Below, in pieces: positions 61,464 through 64,000 of a stretch of 64,000 nt of DNA. The stretch is from Garcia nutans (lineage: Eukaryota; Streptophyta; Magnoliopsida; Malpighiales; Euphorbiaceae): positions 8,618,001-8,682,000 of the forward strand of contig CANTUV010000010.1 in NCBI GenBank assembly GCA_947685225.1. The letters are read 5' to 3'. Position 1 is the first letter of the stretch, and every line of letters begins with the position of its first letter. Under the pieces are notes generated by a model. That model was given only the letters and a program-made list of their open reading frames with translations, ran no database searches and was not told the DNA's origin. The position numbers and the translations under genes were made by a program.

Positions 61464-64000
61464 TCACAATGTGTGACGGTGTGAGTCAGGAGGGAAAACA
61501 GTGACAAGAAATCGGTGAATCATCTCAAAGCTGGTGAATGTAATAACAACAGCAGGAGTAGTTCTAAGAAGGTTGGTAGCACAGCCACGGTAAAAAACAG
61601 GCAGACCATCTTGATGGAAAACTTTCTTTATGCAATCAACCACACCAGAGTATCGCTTATCAGAATGGTGGCCTTGTTCTTGAAGCCTTGAGCGTACCAC
61701 CTACAAAAATATCATATTAAAACTAAATCCTCAGTATTATTAAAATCGACCAAATAGGCAACACATACAGCAACAGCGCTTGTTAACATTTAGTTTTACA
61801 TTTGGGCCTCAAAACTAAATAGCTTAAGCTTTAGTTTTGGCAGACAAAAGCCAAACAGTGGCCAATAGCTGCTAAAAATACGACCCTTAAATGTAGCCCA
61901 ATGGATGGGGATAAAACTGGATAACAGAGTGCTTATATTAGAGACTGAGTCCTACAGCCTCCAAAATCATATTCTCAAACAATTATGGGTAAAATATGAA
62001 GTTTCATAGTGAAGACTGAAAAGGAAATAATATTTTAAGTCACAAGCAAAAGTATCTTGAGATCCTTTTTCTCTTGAAAAATTACTCATCTGCAAAGGAC
62101 AGCATTGGGAAGGCTACAGGAGCTGCTTCTTTAATTCTTGGTAATTAGCCTTATAAAGATAATGACAAAAGCACCAGAACTTGGGGGTTGTGAGAAGGGG
62201 AAAGTGATTAGGCAACAGACAACTGTAATTTTTCTGTTCTCCATGCTCATATAGATCTATAGCACATAGAAAATTGTTCAATAACATACCTCATGCGGAT
62301 ATGTTAATGTGGAAGCAAATATTTTTGACACTGACGAGGCAATTGCAACATCACGTGCACTCAGTTTCTCTAGTGTAGTATCATCTGGCACAACCTTTTC
62401 AAGTCAGAATCAACTTCTAAATATCAATATTGTTGATGAACAAAACAGAGAAGCAACTACCTTGATTGGCCAAATAAAGTTTCATCGTCTCATATGCCGG
62501 GAATTGAATGGCAACATGAATAATACCCACCAATGCAGGCACAAGCCCACTGCTCACCGCACAAATCTTAACATATAATTATGTTTCAGCTTTGAAATTA
62601 ATAACTTCCCATGGTCCAGTAAATTTGGCTACAGAAAATCTTACCTGTATAACCCTCGAATACCCTCATTATGAGCTATTCTCCTCAGAGCAGACAGAGT
62701 ACTCCTATATGGAACCACACCGTTCTCATTCCTTAGAGTATACAAATCAAAAAGTGGGGAGAAGTGAATTCTATGTTTCCAAACATTGAAGTTGCAATGA
62801 CTCATCACTCATGCAAGTGGCAAGCTAATAGGAATCTCCCCCATGATACATCCTCAAAATTTTCCACCAAAAACTGCCAATTGCATACCCATTGGAATTT
62901 ATTATTATATTTTTAATTATCTTGTAGTACCAACAAATGCGTTAAAATCATTCTTTCCAGTATAGGGAGTATTCTAAATCTATCAAGTTTAATAAACTAA
63001 ATCAATAATCAGAAGCAACCAGAAGAACAACAAAATAAACTCAAGGCTCTTGTCTCTTCACTACATAAATACACTCCTGAACCTTATGGGTGCATGATCG
63101 TAATACGATATGTTCAACATTGAAAGATAGCATGCAGCAGATGTACTAACAGTAAACACATTTTGCACCTTAATAAAACTATTGGTGGAAGAATCACAGT
63201 AAATTGCCTTAAAATATCTACTTTATGCAACTACTGAACATAAATTAAATCTAATTTTTGTAATAACATAGAAATAAGGACATAAACTGATGGGACGCAC
63301 TTGAAGTCTTGTCTTCACTACCCAAAGAGGATTGGTGAATATAGTTGTTGCAGCTCCAGCACCAGAAGCAGCTATCATATTAGACCCTATTGAAAGATGA
63401 TTCTCATCTGCACAAGCACCACGATTACAGACACATGAAAACTTGCCGTGAAGAAATACAAACAATTAAAGATATAATAACATTTGCGAGCGAAGGACGG
63501 AAATCTATGCAATGGATGAAAAGAAATCAAGTTTTGAGTCATGCTTTATATCCGTAGCAAAATGAAAGTGTTAGGTTAAAACTAACCACTAGAAGAAAGA
63601 ATGCTTTTGAGCTGCTCATATATTGTAAAATAAACCAGCAAAAATTACAAACTTGGATCATTTGAAAGAAAACTAAAATGGAATAGCCACAGGCTGCACA
63701 AAACCATTAGGATAAATGAGGAAAAATGAGAAAAGAGGAAAAGGCATAATTCTGAATCCACCAAATATAAATATCTTAATAATTGAACTAGTAGCCTCAC
63801 AAATGGTCTATCTCAGAACAGAGGAACACTAACTAAAGTAATAAAAAGATCACATCTGACACTCTAAAACAAGATCTTGCATGATAAGTTATGAGCCATG
63901 AAGTGCAAATCAAATTGGCATATAAAAACTATGGGTAGAAAAGCAACACAAGCAGATCATTGATTATTTGAAATCATTAATGGACATAGTTTATTTCGCC
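61464..64000 (-). CDS. NDT1: NAD+-type mitochondrial carrier (SLC25), 3' part
   Basis: Membrane carrier of the SLC25 family, closest in memory to Arabidopsis NDT1/NDT2 (NAD+ import). Exons seen: 63301-63407, 62645-62724, 62461-62549, 62290-62384 and 61464-61700; the 5' exons lie beyond 64000. Carrier signatures PLWVVKTRLQ (second repeat) and PHEVVRSRLQ (third repeat) are present, plus SGAGAATTI, HVAIQFPAYE, QEQGHHSDKRYSG and FYRGCATNLLRTTPA. It ends DSHRHTL. The exon 62645-62724 has no acceptor at the usual place; AATGAG/AAC at 62725-62726 keeps phase but drops about six residues of the matrix loop. Otherwise intact. Confidence 0.9.

Noticed and set aside
1..64000. CRISPR arrays, operons, tRNA or rRNA genes
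   Set aside because: Nothing resembling these was seen by eye; the window is plant nuclear DNA. A tRNA scan was not possible.

Overview
This is a stretch of nuclear DNA from a eudicot plant. The genes have many short exons with GT-AG introns, the spacers are very AT-rich, and all recognised products are plant or general eukaryotic families: ribosomal protein eL19, an ethylene receptor, a DEAH RNA helicase, mitochondrial fumarase, a J-domain protein, a CH-domain kinesin-14 and an NAD+-type mitochondrial carrier. Plant hAT, copia, LINE-like and Tourist-like elements lie between and inside them. I cannot name the species.

Layout. 1-3 kb: RPL19 (+), five exons, with a telo-box/site II promoter. 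3.9-4.9 kb: a probable 5'-truncated LINE. 5.2-10.0 kb: an ERS1-type ethylene receptor on the minus strand, clearly a pseudogene, with stops, frameshifts, a lost splice donor and two almost identical 835-bp hAT derivatives in its exons. 11.3-16.2 kb: a complete, apparently very young Ty1/copia element in the receptor's upstream region, with matching 216-bp LTRs, a 5-bp target duplication and one intact 1449-residue gag-pol frame. 16.4-17.1 kb: a hAT-like MITE. 20.2-27.2 kb: DEAH13/DHX37 helicase (-), 11 exons, with a GC-richer possibly organellar insert in its last intron. 30.1-36.4 kb: FUM1 fumarase (-), 17 exons, 495 residues. 38.3-38.8 kb: a second hAT-like MITE. 39.9-40.7 kb: a small J-domain gene (-) with a broken frame. 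41.7-47.5 kb: CH-domain kinesin-14 (-), 19 exons, with a U12-type AT-AC intron and a 2-nt frameshift in exon 1. 48.7-49.1 kb: a Tourist-like MITE. 49.1-59.6 kb: AT-rich spacer without a recognisable gene. 59.7-60.4 kb: a third member of the hAT family found in the receptor. 61.5 kb to the end: 3' part of an NDT-type carrier (-).

The genes are not an operon and need not act together. FUM1, the CH-kinesin and NDT recall, from memory, the neighbouring Arabidopsis loci At2g47510, At2g47500 and At2g47490, so the right half looks like conserved microsynteny loosened by transposon growth. The left half is dominated by decay of the ethylene receptor. I found no convincing wholly new system. The most informative signals are the receptor graveyard with paired hAT copies, the intact copia element, the AT-AC intron, and the frameshifts in otherwise well-conserved kinesin and J-domain genes.
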